In this document: positions 41,800-50,730 of the stretch, piece by piece
How positions within the stretch are numbered: position 1 is the first letter of the stretch
How the letters are laid out: every line of letters starts with the position of its first letter
DNA from: JAABVY01 sp964627935
GTDB taxonomy: Bacteria; Zixibacteria; MSB-5A5; JAABVY01
Assembly (NCBI GenBank): GCA_964627935.1
Contig: CAZVLB010000005.1
Coordinates: 124,001-188,000 of the forward strand
Length of the DNA: 64,000 bases
Direction: 5' to 3'
Notes under the pieces: model-generated
Databases searched by the model: none
Told to the model about the DNA's origin: nothing
Seen by the model: the letters and a program-made list of their open reading frames with translations, nothing else
Made by a program: the position numbers and the translations under genes

Positions 41800-43002
41800 A
41801 TGTATAGAAAAACATGGCTTATATATATGGCATTGCTGATCGCCGGCCTGCTCCTGTGCGGTTGCGGCGAACGGTCCAATGACCCGGCATTCCCCGAAAT
41901 CAATCCCCGGGGTACAAACAATGACGGCGTGTTTACATATAAAAGAGCATACAGCACAATAGAGGACCACGCCGGTTATGAGCTCTTTAATTTTACTGAA
42001 AGCAAAAACTTTTTCACCAAGCTGTATACTCCGCCTTCATGGGAGGCCCAGGGACAGCCGTTCCCGATTCTCTATCTGCTGCATGATTTCCGCGGAGATG
42101 AGAATTACTATGTGGCCCGCATGGTTCAGATTATCGCCGACAGTCTGATACTGGAAGGCGATATCAAGGAATTCTATATTGCCACTGTCGATGTCTCCAC
42201 CCCGTACGGCGGAAGCTGGTACAACAATAATGAATTCTATGGCTGGTTTGAAGATATGATCACCGAGGAATGGATTCAGTTTATCGAGGTCGAACTTGAC
42301 CCGATCCTGAAGGTCCTCGACAGCCGTGATTCACGCGCCATCGGCGGTTTCGGTATGGGCGGTTATGGCGCATTGAAGCTGGCGGCCATGAGGCCCGACC
42401 TGTATGGCTCCGTTTCGGCCTCCAACCCGGCCGGCAAATTCGACGGCGAGGGCAACCTGCGCGGTCTCATGAGCCTGGTCGATTCGGTCTTTGCCGAACA
42501 GCCTTTCGACATGGGTGACCCCAATGCCTTTATGAATGATTTCGATACTTCCGGGTTGTTTACAACCAAGCCATATACACAGCTGTTCTTCTCCATGGCG
42601 CAGGCTTTCAGCCCGCATCCGCTGGATGAAGACGATCCGGATTTCCTGGATTCGACAACTTACCTGCCGTTCTACGGTATCGATCTGCCCTTCGACTATA
42701 ACGGCAACCCGTACCAGAATGTCTGGGATAAATGGCTGATGGCCGATCTGGATAATATCATTCCACCGGCGGCCGGTCATTTCGATTCAATCGCCGTATA
42801 CCTGGAGTACAGCGATGAGGATCAGTTCTATTTCGGCGAACAGGCCCAGGCTGTTATGTCGATCTTCGATCAGAACGGCATCATCTACAGCTCGGACAGC
42901 TACACCGGCTATCCCGGTTATCCGGCCAACAACATGAATTTCATTTATGACAGGCTGGTTGAAATCCTGAAGTTCCATTCCAGAAATCTTCAGGATATGT
43001 AA
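41800..43002 (+). CDS. Esterase-fold lipoprotein lacking the nucleophilic serine
   Basis: 400 residues beginning with a lipoprotein signal (lipobox LLCGC near residue 23). The alpha/beta-hydrolase domain of the esterase D / feruloyl-esterase type is clear: FPILYLLHDFRGDENYYVA and AIGGFGMGGYGALKLAAMRP. The nucleophile elbow normally reads GxSMGG; here it is GFGMGG, with glycine at residue 185 (codon 42352-42354) in place of serine. The protein may thus be a non-catalytic relative that binds a ligand, or use another residue. AGGAGG precedes the ATG. Coupled to the FadL-like gene and followed by a strong terminator. Confidence 0.8.
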   Translation: MYRKTWLIYMALLIAGLLLCGCGERSNDPAFPEINPRGTNNDGVFTYKRAYSTIEDHAGYELFNFTESKNFFTKLYTPPSWEAQGQPFPILYLLHDFRGDENYYVARMVQIIADSLILEGDIKEFYIATVDVSTPYGGSWYNNNEFYGWFEDMITEEWIQFIEVELDPILKVLDSRDSRAIGGFGMGGYGALKLAAMRPDLYGSVSASNPAGKFDGEGNLRGLMSLVDSVFAEQPFDMGDPNAFMNDFDTSGLFTTKPYTQLFFSMAQAFSPHPLDEDDPDFLDSTTYLPFYGIDLPFDYNGNPYQNVWDKWLMADLDNIIPPAAGHFDSIAVYLEYSDEDQFYFGEQAQAVMSIFDQNGIIYSSDSYTGYPGYPANNMNFIYDRLVEILKFHSRNLQDM

Positions 43003-43020
43003 ATAGACTAAATTTAATCA

Positions 43021-43057
43021 GGATGCTGTTCCGCACGGGGCAGCATCCATTTTTTTG
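43021..43057 (+). terminator. Intrinsic terminator of the porin-lipoprotein operon
   Basis: Stem GGATGCTG (43021-43028) and CAGCATCC (43041-43048), then A and a run of seven T. It ends only three to five bases before the start codon of the next gene, which therefore must be transcribed from a promoter within or upstream of this element, or be translated from read-through. Confidence 0.85.
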
Positions 43058-43060
43058 CTT

Positions 43061-43837
43061 ATGTCGGATAAGGACAAATATGATATTCTTTCCATCGGGG
43101 CTCATCCCGATGATGTCGAGGTCGGTACCGGAGGCGTATTAATCAAGATGGCCGATTACGGTTATCGCACCGGTCTGATTTATCTGACAGAAGGCGAAAT
43201 GGGTACCGGCGGTAATCCGGAAATCCGCGCCCGTGAAGCAAAAAAAGCGGCCGAGCTGATGGGCGCCGATCTCCTGGAAACATTCGACTGGGGCGATACA
43301 CGCCTGGTCGACCGTCCCGAATACCGTTATAAAATTGCCGAGCTTCTGCGCAAATATCGTCCCCAAATCGTGCTGGCCCCCTGGGTTTCCGGCGGGCACG
43401 GCAAGCGCCAGTCACATCCGGATCATCTGGCGGCAGGTCAAATAGTTACCAATTCGATTTATTACGCCACATTCAAGAAACTGCCCATCGAGGGCGAAAT
43501 TCACACTGTTACCGGGCTCTTCCATTATTTTCTGCCGTTTGAGATCGAGCCGACTTTTGTGGTCGATATCACCGATCAGTATGATCGCTGGATGGAATGT
43601 CTCAAGGCGCATGAGTCGCAGTTCATGAATCCCGAGAAGAGCCGCAATTATATCTGGTCGCTGGAAAACTATGCCCGCTATTTCGGTGCCATGGTGGGAG
43701 TTAAATACGGCCAGGGGTTCCGTATCGGCGAGCCGTTAAATATCCGCGATCCATTCTGCCTGGTGAAAGCATTCGAGGATAAGCCCAACTGCCACTTCGG
43801 GAAAAAGCCCATAGATATTAAAGATATCAAGTCCTGA
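43061..43837 (+). CDS. bshB1: LmbE/PIG-L-family deacetylase, BshB1-like
   Basis: A 258-residue zinc deacetylase. Metal-binding AHPDDVE near residue 15 and SHPDHLAAG near residue 122 are present, and the body (YGYRTGLIYLTEGEMGTGG, GDTRLVD) matches BshB1, the N-acetylglucosaminyl-malate deacetylase of bacillithiol synthesis. BshA and BshC are not in this window. The start at 43061 (ATG) is used; a TTG at 43055 lies inside the preceding terminator's T-run. No purine-rich site precedes it. Confidence 0.85.
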   Translation: MSDKDKYDILSIGAHPDDVEVGTGGVLIKMADYGYRTGLIYLTEGEMGTGGNPEIRAREAKKAAELMGADLLETFDWGDTRLVDRPEYRYKIAELLRKYRPQIVLAPWVSGGHGKRQSHPDHLAAGQIVTNSIYYATFKKLPIEGEIHTVTGLFHYFLPFEIEPTFVVDITDQYDRWMECLKAHESQFMNPEKSRNYIWSLENYARYFGAMVGVKYGQGFRIGEPLNIRDPFCLVKAFEDKPNCHFGKKPIDIKDIKS

Positions 43838-43965
43838 ACAGCTATCCCCCAAGCCATGAATAATCTCTGAGCAATTGCGATTCCACCCGTTACAAATTTC
43901 CGCCCCGCTGTCGACACTATTAATGAACGCGGCAGGTTTTTCTGTCACAAAAAGAGTTAGGGTAA

Positions 43966-44487
43966 ATGGAAAACTATCAGGAAATCATCGACACCTCAAT
44001 CGAGAATTACTCGGTTAATTTGCCCTGGGGAATTTATTTCTATAATCCCCTGAGCCATGAACTAAAATGGTACGGTAACCGCAAATCCGATGGCAGATAC
44101 GAAGAAACCGAAAAATATCTGTCCGATACGATCCGTGATATCTGTGTTACCGTGCTGCAGGATGAAAAAGTCTACACCGAGACATCACCCTCGGGTATGG
44201 TATATATCGCCGTGCCTTTATTCATCAACGGCAAGGTTTGGTCGGTACTGGCCACATATCTTTGCCTGGGACGGGAGGGAAGCTGGCGCAGGTCATTGAA
44301 CCGCGGCATCTCGGTCTCACAGGCGGTTGATCTCCTGGATCAACTGGGATTCATCCTGACCACGCATGAAGAAGTGCGGGTATGGTTCTCCCCGGGGGGC
44401 AGGATAACCATGCCGGAAACCGAACCGGCCGAGAATATCAAGCCCTCGGTTTCGGCCGAATCGCCGGTTCACCTGAAACCGCTGTAA
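43966..44487 (+). CDS. Hypothetical protein
   Basis: 173 residues, soluble, no recognised family. A mixed alpha/beta N-terminal part (ENYSVNLPWGIYFYNPLSHE, then VYIAVPLFINGKVWSVLATYL) could be a small ligand-binding fold of the GAF or PAS kind, followed by VSQAVDLLDQLGFILTTHEE and a proline-rich tail. It has its own terminator. Function unknown. Confidence 0.7.
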   Translation: MENYQEIIDTSIENYSVNLPWGIYFYNPLSHELKWYGNRKSDGRYEETEKYLSDTIRDICVTVLQDEKVYTETSPSGMVYIAVPLFINGKVWSVLATYLCLGREGSWRRSLNRGISVSQAVDLLDQLGFILTTHEEVRVWFSPGGRITMPETEPAENIKPSVSAESPVHLKPL

Positions 44488-44494
44488 ATAATAA

Positions 44495-44529
44495 GCCCCG
44501 CCGTTTTTAACGACGGGGCCTTTTTTTTT
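44495..44529 (+). terminator. Intrinsic terminator of the 43966-44487 gene
   Basis: GCCCCG (44495-44500) with CGGGGC (44514-44519), extended inward by CG pairs, followed by a run of nine T. It also faces the 3' end of the tricorn-like gene, so may act on both strands. Confidence 0.85.
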
Positions 44530-44542
44530 GCGGGCCTATTTT

Positions 44543-47500
44543 TTAATCCAGTTCTTTCATCAATTCATCGACCGCGCGTTTCAACTGCGGATCATCACCC
44601 GCAAGTATGTCTTTCAGCAGATTCTCAACCGTGATATCCGGATAGCGCGGAATCAGTTCCAGGTTCTCGCCATCGGTGGAGTAGCATCCCCATGAGGGCC
44701 TGCGGATACGCGTATCGTCGATTAGATTATATGATGCGGTACCGATCACGCCGCCGGCTGTGCGAGTGCCGACAATCTTGCCCAGACCCAGTTTGCGGTA
44801 ACCCTCGGCAAATATCTCCGAGTTCGATCCGGAACCGTTATTCATCAGAAGTATCGATGGTTTCTCAAGCGCCTTGGAACGCATCTTGTTTTCGGAGATC
44901 ACCGGATAGCCGACGAAATTGCGGTAGATATACGGTTCCTTGATCAGGATGCCCAGTAGATGCACTGCAATATTTCCGCCGCCATTATAGCGCACATCCA
45001 GCACCACTCCATCCTTGCCGGCGGTCTGATTGACTATCTCCTGCTTGAATCTCTGCAGATATTCGTTATTCATCCTGCGGATATGAATATAGGCCAGCCG
45101 TCCATCGGACAAAGAATCGACCATTGAGCGTCTTTGCTCGACCCAGTATTCATAAGCAAGGTCATTGACAGGCGAGATGCTTGTACCTTTTACGGCCGTT
45201 GTGAATTCCGTTCCATCGGGGGAATCGGCCAGCGTGAACACCGTTTTGCGATCCCGTTCACCAACCAGCAACTGGTAGAAATTGATATCATCACTCAGGC
45301 GGGTACCATTGACAGCCTTAATATACTGTCCCGCTCTCATCGGTGGCTCCGCTTTGGCCGCAGGAGAGCCGTTAAGAACCAGCCGGATTTTATAGCGTCC
45401 GGTCTGATCCAGTTCATTCTGATCGATATAAAATCCGTAGTATGCCGAGCTTTCTTCACCCGATGGCCCGCCCTGTTTGGGATAGATATAGATATGCGAT
45501 GATTTCAGGTCGCCCATCATCTCCAGGATCACAGTCCGGAATTCATCCTCGGTCTCAAGTTCCTCGATCAACGGGCTGTATTTGGCGCGCATGGCATCCC
45601 AGTCGACACCGTGATGTTCCGGGTCATAATAGTACTGATCGAACATCCACCAGGTCTCATGGAATTTCTGCCGGTTTTCCAGATCGACAACCACATCCAT
45701 CTCGGCCGTGAATTTAAGGCTCTCTGTCTTTTTATCCGACAGATTAATCTTCTTGAGGCTGCCGCCCTCGAGGAAATAGGCATGTTTGGAATCGCTGCTC
45801 AGCTTAAGGTCGCTTTTGCCTTTGCCGGAATGTGTCAATTGGGTCAGTTCAATATCGCCTTCCAGGTTGACCGACCAGACCTCCGGCTTGCCCATGATCG
45901 AGGCAATAAATATTGCCTTCTCGCCATCATGTGTGACCACCGGGTAATTCTGCGAGGATTCCATATTCAGGAGAACTTTGACACGCTTGTGGATATCATC
46001 AAAATTGATCTCAGTAGGTTCAATCTTCGGCTTTTTGTCATCTTTGTCCTTGTCCTCTTCTTCATCTTTCGCGGTTTCAACCAGGATCGAATCCAGTTTA
46101 TCCTCGGCGAATTCAAACGGCTCGTAACTCAGATCGATTTTGAATGTGCCCACATGATCATCACGGCCCCATCGCGAGAAATAGACCAGCTTGCCGTCAT
46201 CTGAAAAACGCGGACGATAGCAGTAATCTGTCAGATGGCTGACATTGACCGGCTCCGACTTAAAATCGGTGATATAGATATTGGTTTCGTATGTTTCACC
46301 GGCCATTGTAAATGTCAGGTAGCGCGAATCGGGCGAAAAATCGTATTCAATATGCGGCTCGATAGCAAGGTCGATAAACATCCCCTTGACTGTATCGGTC
46401 TCGGCATTCTGTTGCAGATCATAAAGCACCAGTTGATCCAGCCCGCGATAAAACACCAGCTTGCTTGTATCCGGCGAGCAAAGCGGTTTGGACTCATTGG
46501 CGGTATCGTTTGTGATCCGGCTTTCCTGGCGCTTAGTCAGGTCGTATTTATAAATATCATAGTTGCCGTTGCGATCCGATGAGTAATACAAAGTGCGCGA
46601 ATCTGCTCCGAAACAGATATGTTTTTCGCGCTGGGGGGTATTCGTAATTTTGCGCGCAAGTTCCGGTTCCTCGGTCGGGATCAGGAATACCTCGCCCCGA
46701 ATAATCAGCGCCGCCAGCTTGTTATCGGGCGAGATATCATATTCCTGGATCTCATCACCGCGATATACCAAATGTTTGACCGGATTTTCCTTCGTATCCG
46801 AGGCCAGCGTAATATTCACCTTGCGCGGATCACCCTGGGCCGGGTCGAAATACCAGATATAGAAATTCTGCTCGAAAACCATCTTTTTCATCTGCGGATC
46901 GGAATTGAGCCATTGCACACCGTCATAGGTAAATGATGTCACCTGGCTTTCGGTGCCGTTTTGAACGTCCAGCTTCCATATATTGGGCAGGCTGTCACGG
47001 TTTGCCACGAAATATATAATCTCATTGTCGGTGTCATAGATCGGCCAGAGCTCATGACCGTCACGCGAGGTAAGACGCTGGATATCCATCTGATCGGCGC
47101 TACGGTCAATCATCCAAATGTCGGTGTTTTCATCGCCTGCCAGATGAGTCCGCCACCAGCGGGATCGTCCCGCGCCATTGTTGAAAACCAATTTCGAGCC
47201 ATCAGGAGTGATTTTACCGTTGTACTCGGCCTCCCAGAAGCCGCCTGTAATCGAGACCGGCGTTCCGCCCGCGAGAGGCACTTTGTATACATCATAGTAG
47301 AAATCGCGATATGAATAGAATATGACAGTATCCCCATCCGGCGTCCAGCCAGTCGGTATATCGGTGCCGGTATAATGTGTTAACCGACGGGGCTCGCCGC
47401 CGGTGATCGGGATGACATACAGGTCGGGGTTTTTATAGCGGTCCGAGGCGAACACGATCATACTGCCGTCGGGCGAAAACTGCGGATGAAAATCATCTGC

Positions 47501-47692
47501 CGAATGAACTGTCAGACGTTCCGCTTCGCCGCCGTTGACAGAAACCATCCACAGATCACCCTTGCAGGAAAAGCATATCGTCGAGCCGTCGGGCGAAAGG
47601 GCCGGATGTCTCAGGTAGGAACGGCTATCCTCCTGGGCCGGGCATGTCGATGCTATCAGAAGCAAAATGATCACTAAAACTGCTTTTTTCAT
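44543..47692 (-). CDS. Tricorn-like S41 protease with beta-propeller repeats
   Basis: A 1,049-residue exported protein (signal peptide residues 1-19, ending CPAQE). Residues about 20-650 form WD40/PD40-like beta-propeller blades with many repeats of DGS.I.F and SPD. A charged linker EEEDKDKDDKKPK is near residue 550. The C-terminal third holds a PDZ-like segment (KIRLVLNGSPAAKAEPPMRA) and an S41 peptidase domain with DVRYNGGGN and NNGSGSNSEIFAEG, the catalytic serine being in the SNSE element. Architecture matches the tricorn protease and its bacterial homologues, though tricorn is cytoplasmic and this is exported. AAGGAAG precedes the ATG. Confidence 0.9.
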   Translation of the reverse strand: MKKAVLVIILLLIASTCPAQEDSRSYLRHPALSPDGSTICFSCKGDLWMVSVNGGEAERLTVHSADDFHPQFSPDGSMIVFASDRYKNPDLYVIPITGGEPRRLTHYTGTDIPTGWTPDGDTVIFYSYRDFYYDVYKVPLAGGTPVSITGGFWEAEYNGKITPDGSKLVFNNGAGRSRWWRTHLAGDENTDIWMIDRSADQMDIQRLTSRDGHELWPIYDTDNEIIYFVANRDSLPNIWKLDVQNGTESQVTSFTYDGVQWLNSDPQMKKMVFEQNFYIWYFDPAQGDPRKVNITLASDTKENPVKHLVYRGDEIQEYDISPDNKLAALIIRGEVFLIPTEEPELARKITNTPQREKHICFGADSRTLYYSSDRNGNYDIYKYDLTKRQESRITNDTANESKPLCSPDTSKLVFYRGLDQLVLYDLQQNAETDTVKGMFIDLAIEPHIEYDFSPDSRYLTFTMAGETYETNIYITDFKSEPVNVSHLTDYCYRPRFSDDGKLVYFSRWGRDDHVGTFKIDLSYEPFEFAEDKLDSILVETAKDEEEDKDKDDKKPKIEPTEINFDDIHKRVKVLLNMESSQNYPVVTHDGEKAIFIASIMGKPEVWSVNLEGDIELTQLTHSGKGKSDLKLSSDSKHAYFLEGGSLKKINLSDKKTESLKFTAEMDVVVDLENRQKFHETWWMFDQYYYDPEHHGVDWDAMRAKYSPLIEELETEDEFRTVILEMMGDLKSSHIYIYPKQGGPSGEESSAYYGFYIDQNELDQTGRYKIRLVLNGSPAAKAEPPMRAGQYIKAVNGTRLSDDINFYQLLVGERDRKTVFTLADSPDGTEFTTAVKGTSISPVNDLAYEYWVEQRRSMVDSLSDGRLAYIHIRRMNNEYLQRFKQEIVNQTAGKDGVVLDVRYNGGGNIAVHLLGILIKEPYIYRNFVGYPVISENKMRSKALEKPSILLMNNGSGSNSEIFAEGYRKLGLGKIVGTRTAGGVIGTASYNLIDDTRIRRPSWGCYSTDGENLELIPRYPDITVENLLKDILAGDDPQLKRAVDELMKELD

Positions 47693-47840
47693 GGAGGTCT
47701 TCCTTTCGGTTTGCTATTGAATTCAATAATGGTATACCAAAATCGACTGACTGTCAACCGCATTTACATCAGCTTGGCGTACCTGTATTTTGATTTTTCG
47801 CTTGCTTATTTGTTTGTATCTTGTTTTAAATGCAGTCGTT

Positions 47841-48560
47841 ATGGAAAAGAAATTAAAAGCATACAGGGCGCTGATAACCGGCGCAAGCCGTGGAATCGGC
47901 CGGGCCACAGCAATACTATTCGCAAATCATGGCGCCGAGGTGTTTCTTACCGCTCGGTCTAAGGATGAATTGGATAATCTAAAACAGGACCTCGAAAAAC
48001 AGGGCCACAAGGCTCATGTTGTACCGGCTGATCTGGGCAGCGACAGTGATATAAAGGGCATATTCGAATATATCGATTCCCATGGCGCGGCATTGGACTC
48101 TGTGGTCAATTGCGCCGGCGTGTTTGATCGATCTGAAGTTGAAAAGATCGATCCCGATGATTACGATTTGGTCCAGCGCATAAACTCCCGTGCGCCGCTT
48201 CTGATATGCAAATATGCCATTCCATTGCTGGCAAAATCGGATCATGCCACTATTGTGAATATTTCATCTCTTTCCGGATGTTTCGGTTTGCGCAAATTCC
48301 CCGGTCTTGCGGCCTATAATATCTCCAAGTACGCCCTCTGGGGACTGACCGAAATCCTGGCTGTGGAACTGGAAGACAAGGGTATCCGTGTCAACCAGGT
48401 TTCGCCGGGGGGAGTGGATACGAAAATGTTCGAGCAGGCCTGGCCCTCTGTTGATACACCTGCTTTGAAAGCTGAAGATATTGCCCGCGCAGTGCTTTAC
48501 CTGGCATCATCTGATTCCGATCCCGTCACGGGCGAGAATATCAAAATCCCGGGGAAATAG
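47841..48560 (+). CDS. Short-chain dehydrogenase (first SDR of the pterin operon)
   Basis: 239 residues with TGASRGIG (about residue 12), NCAGVFD, SSLSG, and catalytic YNISK. The ATG at 47841 is used, because an in-frame ATG at 47790 would add hydrophobic residues uncharacteristic of SDRs. It is about 20% shorter in loops than fatty-acid FabG but has the usual SDR length. It directly abuts the phosphatidyltransferase gene (stop to ATG, zero gap). The following genes suggest a role in reducing a pterin intermediate, but a general SDR role cannot be excluded. Confidence 0.78.
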   Translation: MEKKLKAYRALITGASRGIGRATAILFANHGAEVFLTARSKDELDNLKQDLEKQGHKAHVVPADLGSDSDIKGIFEYIDSHGAALDSVVNCAGVFDRSEVEKIDPDDYDLVQRINSRAPLLICKYAIPLLAKSDHATIVNISSLSGCFGLRKFPGLAAYNISKYALWGLTEILAVELEDKGIRVNQVSPGGVDTKMFEQAWPSVDTPALKAEDIARAVLYLASSDSDPVTGENIKIPGK

Positions 48561-49439
48561 ATGCCTGAATCGGTCGACTGGTCGCGCGCCTATAAATTCC
48601 GAGGCGACGATAAATACCTTAACCTGTCCGTAATATGGATATTTTACTACCCGTTGGCTTTCAGGCTCTTTTATTACCTCGGCTTCAACCCACTAATGAT
48701 CCTGAGCCTGGCAATTATCCTGGGGCTGGCATCGGCAGGACTTATACTGGCCGGCAATTTTATTATCGCCGCGATTTTGCTTCATTTGCGGGATATATGT
48801 GACGCCTCCGATGGTTCTGTTGCACGTTTGACAGGCAAAATTACCCGGATCGGAAGATTTATGGACTCTCTGGGCGATATGTTTGTTCTGACATGCATAA
48901 TTGCCTCGATTGCATATCGCGCCTACGATCTTTCAGGAGAAACCGGATACATTTTCATGGGTATACTGACATGGTTCTCGCTATTCATGCAATGCTCCTA
49001 TTTCAATTACTACCAGCTCAAATATGGTGAAATGCTGGAAAGCAGGCACCTGGCCGCCAAACCCGATGAAAGCGGTGTAAAGGAAGATGAAAAAGGGGCA
49101 TTGAAAGCCTTGCATTATATATATCTGATCATGTATGGCTGGCAGGATGTTGTGGTTCGCAAAATTGACGAGATTTCGATCAGTATTCTCGAACAATATC
49201 CCGGTTTTGACAGGCAAAAATGGTATACCGACAAAGTTTTCCTGACATTAAACTCACTGCTTAGTTTCGGTACGCATATCTTTGTGTTCGTGATTTGCCT
49301 GCTTTTGGGAAACCCTGCGCTGTCATTGACTATTATAGCATTTGCGTTTAACTTGTACTTTTTGATCATAATGGCCGCCCGGCTGACATATTACAAGATT
49401 TATCTGGCGGGCAGGCAGATGCAGAAACAGGCAGGATGA
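48561..49439 (+). CDS. CDP-alcohol phosphatidyltransferase family protein
   Basis: A 292-residue membrane protein with about six helices. The full active-site pattern D-x2-DG-x2-AR-x8-G-x3-D-x3-D is present: DASDGSVARLTGKITRI, then GRFMDSLGD. This enzyme class joins a CDP-activated alcohol to an acceptor in the membrane, as in phosphatidylglycerol-phosphate, phosphatidylinositol or inositol-phosphate synthesis. An extra basic and acidic loop (about residues 160-185) is inserted. Its place between an SDR and pterin genes is unexpected, since no lipid gene is beside it. Confidence 0.82.
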   Translation: MPESVDWSRAYKFRGDDKYLNLSVIWIFYYPLAFRLFYYLGFNPLMILSLAIILGLASAGLILAGNFIIAAILLHLRDICDASDGSVARLTGKITRIGRFMDSLGDMFVLTCIIASIAYRAYDLSGETGYIFMGILTWFSLFMQCSYFNYYQLKYGEMLESRHLAAKPDESGVKEDEKGALKALHYIYLIMYGWQDVVVRKIDEISISILEQYPGFDRQKWYTDKVFLTLNSLLSFGTHIFVFVICLLLGNPALSLTIIAFAFNLYFLIIMAARLTYYKIYLAGRQMQKQAG

Positions 49440-49443
49440 TGAA

Positions 49444-49854
49444 ATGAAACTGACGATAACCAGGAAAACAAGGTTCACGGCCGGTCACAGGCTGTTTAAT
49501 CCACAGCTTTCCGAAGAGGACAACCTGCGTATTTTCGGGCCATGTTCCAATCCGCATGGCCATGGGCACAATTATGTACTGGAAGTTACGGTCACCGGCG
49601 AACTTGACCCGGAAACAGGCATGATCATGAATCTCAAGGACTTAAAGAAGATAGTCAATGAGCATATCGTTTCCAAATGCGATCATCACAATTTCAATGT
49701 TGATGTCGATTTCACACGCGGAATCATCCCGACCGCGGAAAACCTTGCGCGACGGATATTTGAGGTACTGGATGAAAAGCTCCCCAATGGAACACTGGAG
49801 CGGGTAAAGCTGTTCGAGACTGAGAACAACATTGCAGTTGCAGAAAGAGAGTGA
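49444..49854 (+). CDS. 6-pyruvoyl-tetrahydropterin synthase / QueD-family enzyme
   Basis: 136-residue tunnelling-fold enzyme acting on dihydroneopterin triphosphate. The zinc and catalytic region reads FTAGHRLF and then GPCSNPHGHGHNYVLEV. The cysteine can be read with CxxxHGH spacing (QueD-like) and also with CxxxxxHGH spacing (the biopterin-type enzyme), because HGH is followed by another GH. DHHNFNVDVDF and a C-terminal glutamate (KLFETENN) complete the site. Four bases separate it from the phosphatidyltransferase gene and six from folE2. Confidence 0.85.
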   Translation: MKLTITRKTRFTAGHRLFNPQLSEEDNLRIFGPCSNPHGHGHNYVLEVTVTGELDPETGMIMNLKDLKKIVNEHIVSKCDHHNFNVDVDFTRGIIPTAENLARRIFEVLDEKLPNGTLERVKLFETENNIAVAERE

Positions 49855-49860
49855 TAAGAA

Positions 49861-50730
49861 ATGAAAGATGTACAGAGTCAAAGGGATGAGCGCAATATCA
49901 GTATTGATCGCGTGGGCATAAAGAACATCAAGTACCCCATAGCATTGCGGGACAAGACCAAACAACTTCAGCATACCACAGCAAGCATCAACCTGTATGT
50001 CGACCTGCCGCGGCAGTTCAAGGGCACCCATATGTCACGTTTCGTGGAGGTCCTGACCCGTCATCACGGCGAAATCGATATACGCAATATTAATGAGATC
50101 CTGGAGGAGATGAAGCTCAAATTGAAGGCCAAAACAGCACATCTTGAGCTGACATTTCCCTATTTCATAAATAAAGAGGCGCCGGTCAGCAGGCAGTCCG
50201 CCCTGCTCGATTATGAATGTTCGATCGAGGCTGTTTCCAATGGTGACGAGCACAGCAATGCCACCGTGACTGTCCGTGTGCCGGTAACAACCCTGTGTCC
50301 CTGCTCCAAAGAGATTTCCGAAAGAGGTGCGCATAATCAGCGTTCGATCGTGACCCTGAGGGTCCAGGTCAATGAATTTACCTGGCTCGAGGACTTAATC
50401 GAGGTGGTCGAGAAATCGGCCTCATGTGAGCTCTATCCACTTCTCAAGCGTGAAGATGAAAAATACGTAACTGAACGGGCCTACGATAATCCGGCTTTTG
50501 TTGAGGATGTCGTGCGCGAGATTACCGGCCGGCTTCAGGATGATGAACGGATCGACTGGTTCAGCGTGGAATCCGAGAATCAGGAATCGATCCATAATCA
50601 TAATGCCTACGCCCAGATTATCCGCAACCTCAAGGCCGAAAGGCGCGAGATGGCTCAGGTTGAGAGCATGAAACAGAAGAAATCATCGGACTCAAGCGAG
50701 AGGAAGGCATCGGATGTCAGGAAGGCTTGA
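49861..50730 (+). CDS. folE2: GTP cyclohydrolase FolE2 (type IB)
   Basis: 289 residues; makes 7,8-dihydroneopterin triphosphate from GTP. The type IB family is recognised by PVTTLCPCSKEISERGAHNQR, with the catalytic and metal-binding cysteine in PCSKEIS, and by HHGEIDIRNINE. The last 30 residues are low-complexity (ERKASDVRKA, quoted in part) and overlap the start of the next gene by 17 bases. The product is the substrate for the adjacent PTPS/QueD-like enzyme, so the pair forms the first two steps of a pterin route. Confidence 0.93.
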   Translation: MKDVQSQRDERNISIDRVGIKNIKYPIALRDKTKQLQHTTASINLYVDLPRQFKGTHMSRFVEVLTRHHGEIDIRNINEILEEMKLKLKAKTAHLELTFPYFINKEAPVSRQSALLDYECSIEAVSNGDEHSNATVTVRVPVTTLCPCSKEISERGAHNQRSIVTLRVQVNEFTWLEDLIEVVEKSASCELYPLLKREDEKYVTERAYDNPAFVEDVVREITGRLQDDERIDWFSVESENQESIHNHNAYAQIIRNLKAERREMAQVESMKQKKSSDSSERKASDVRKA

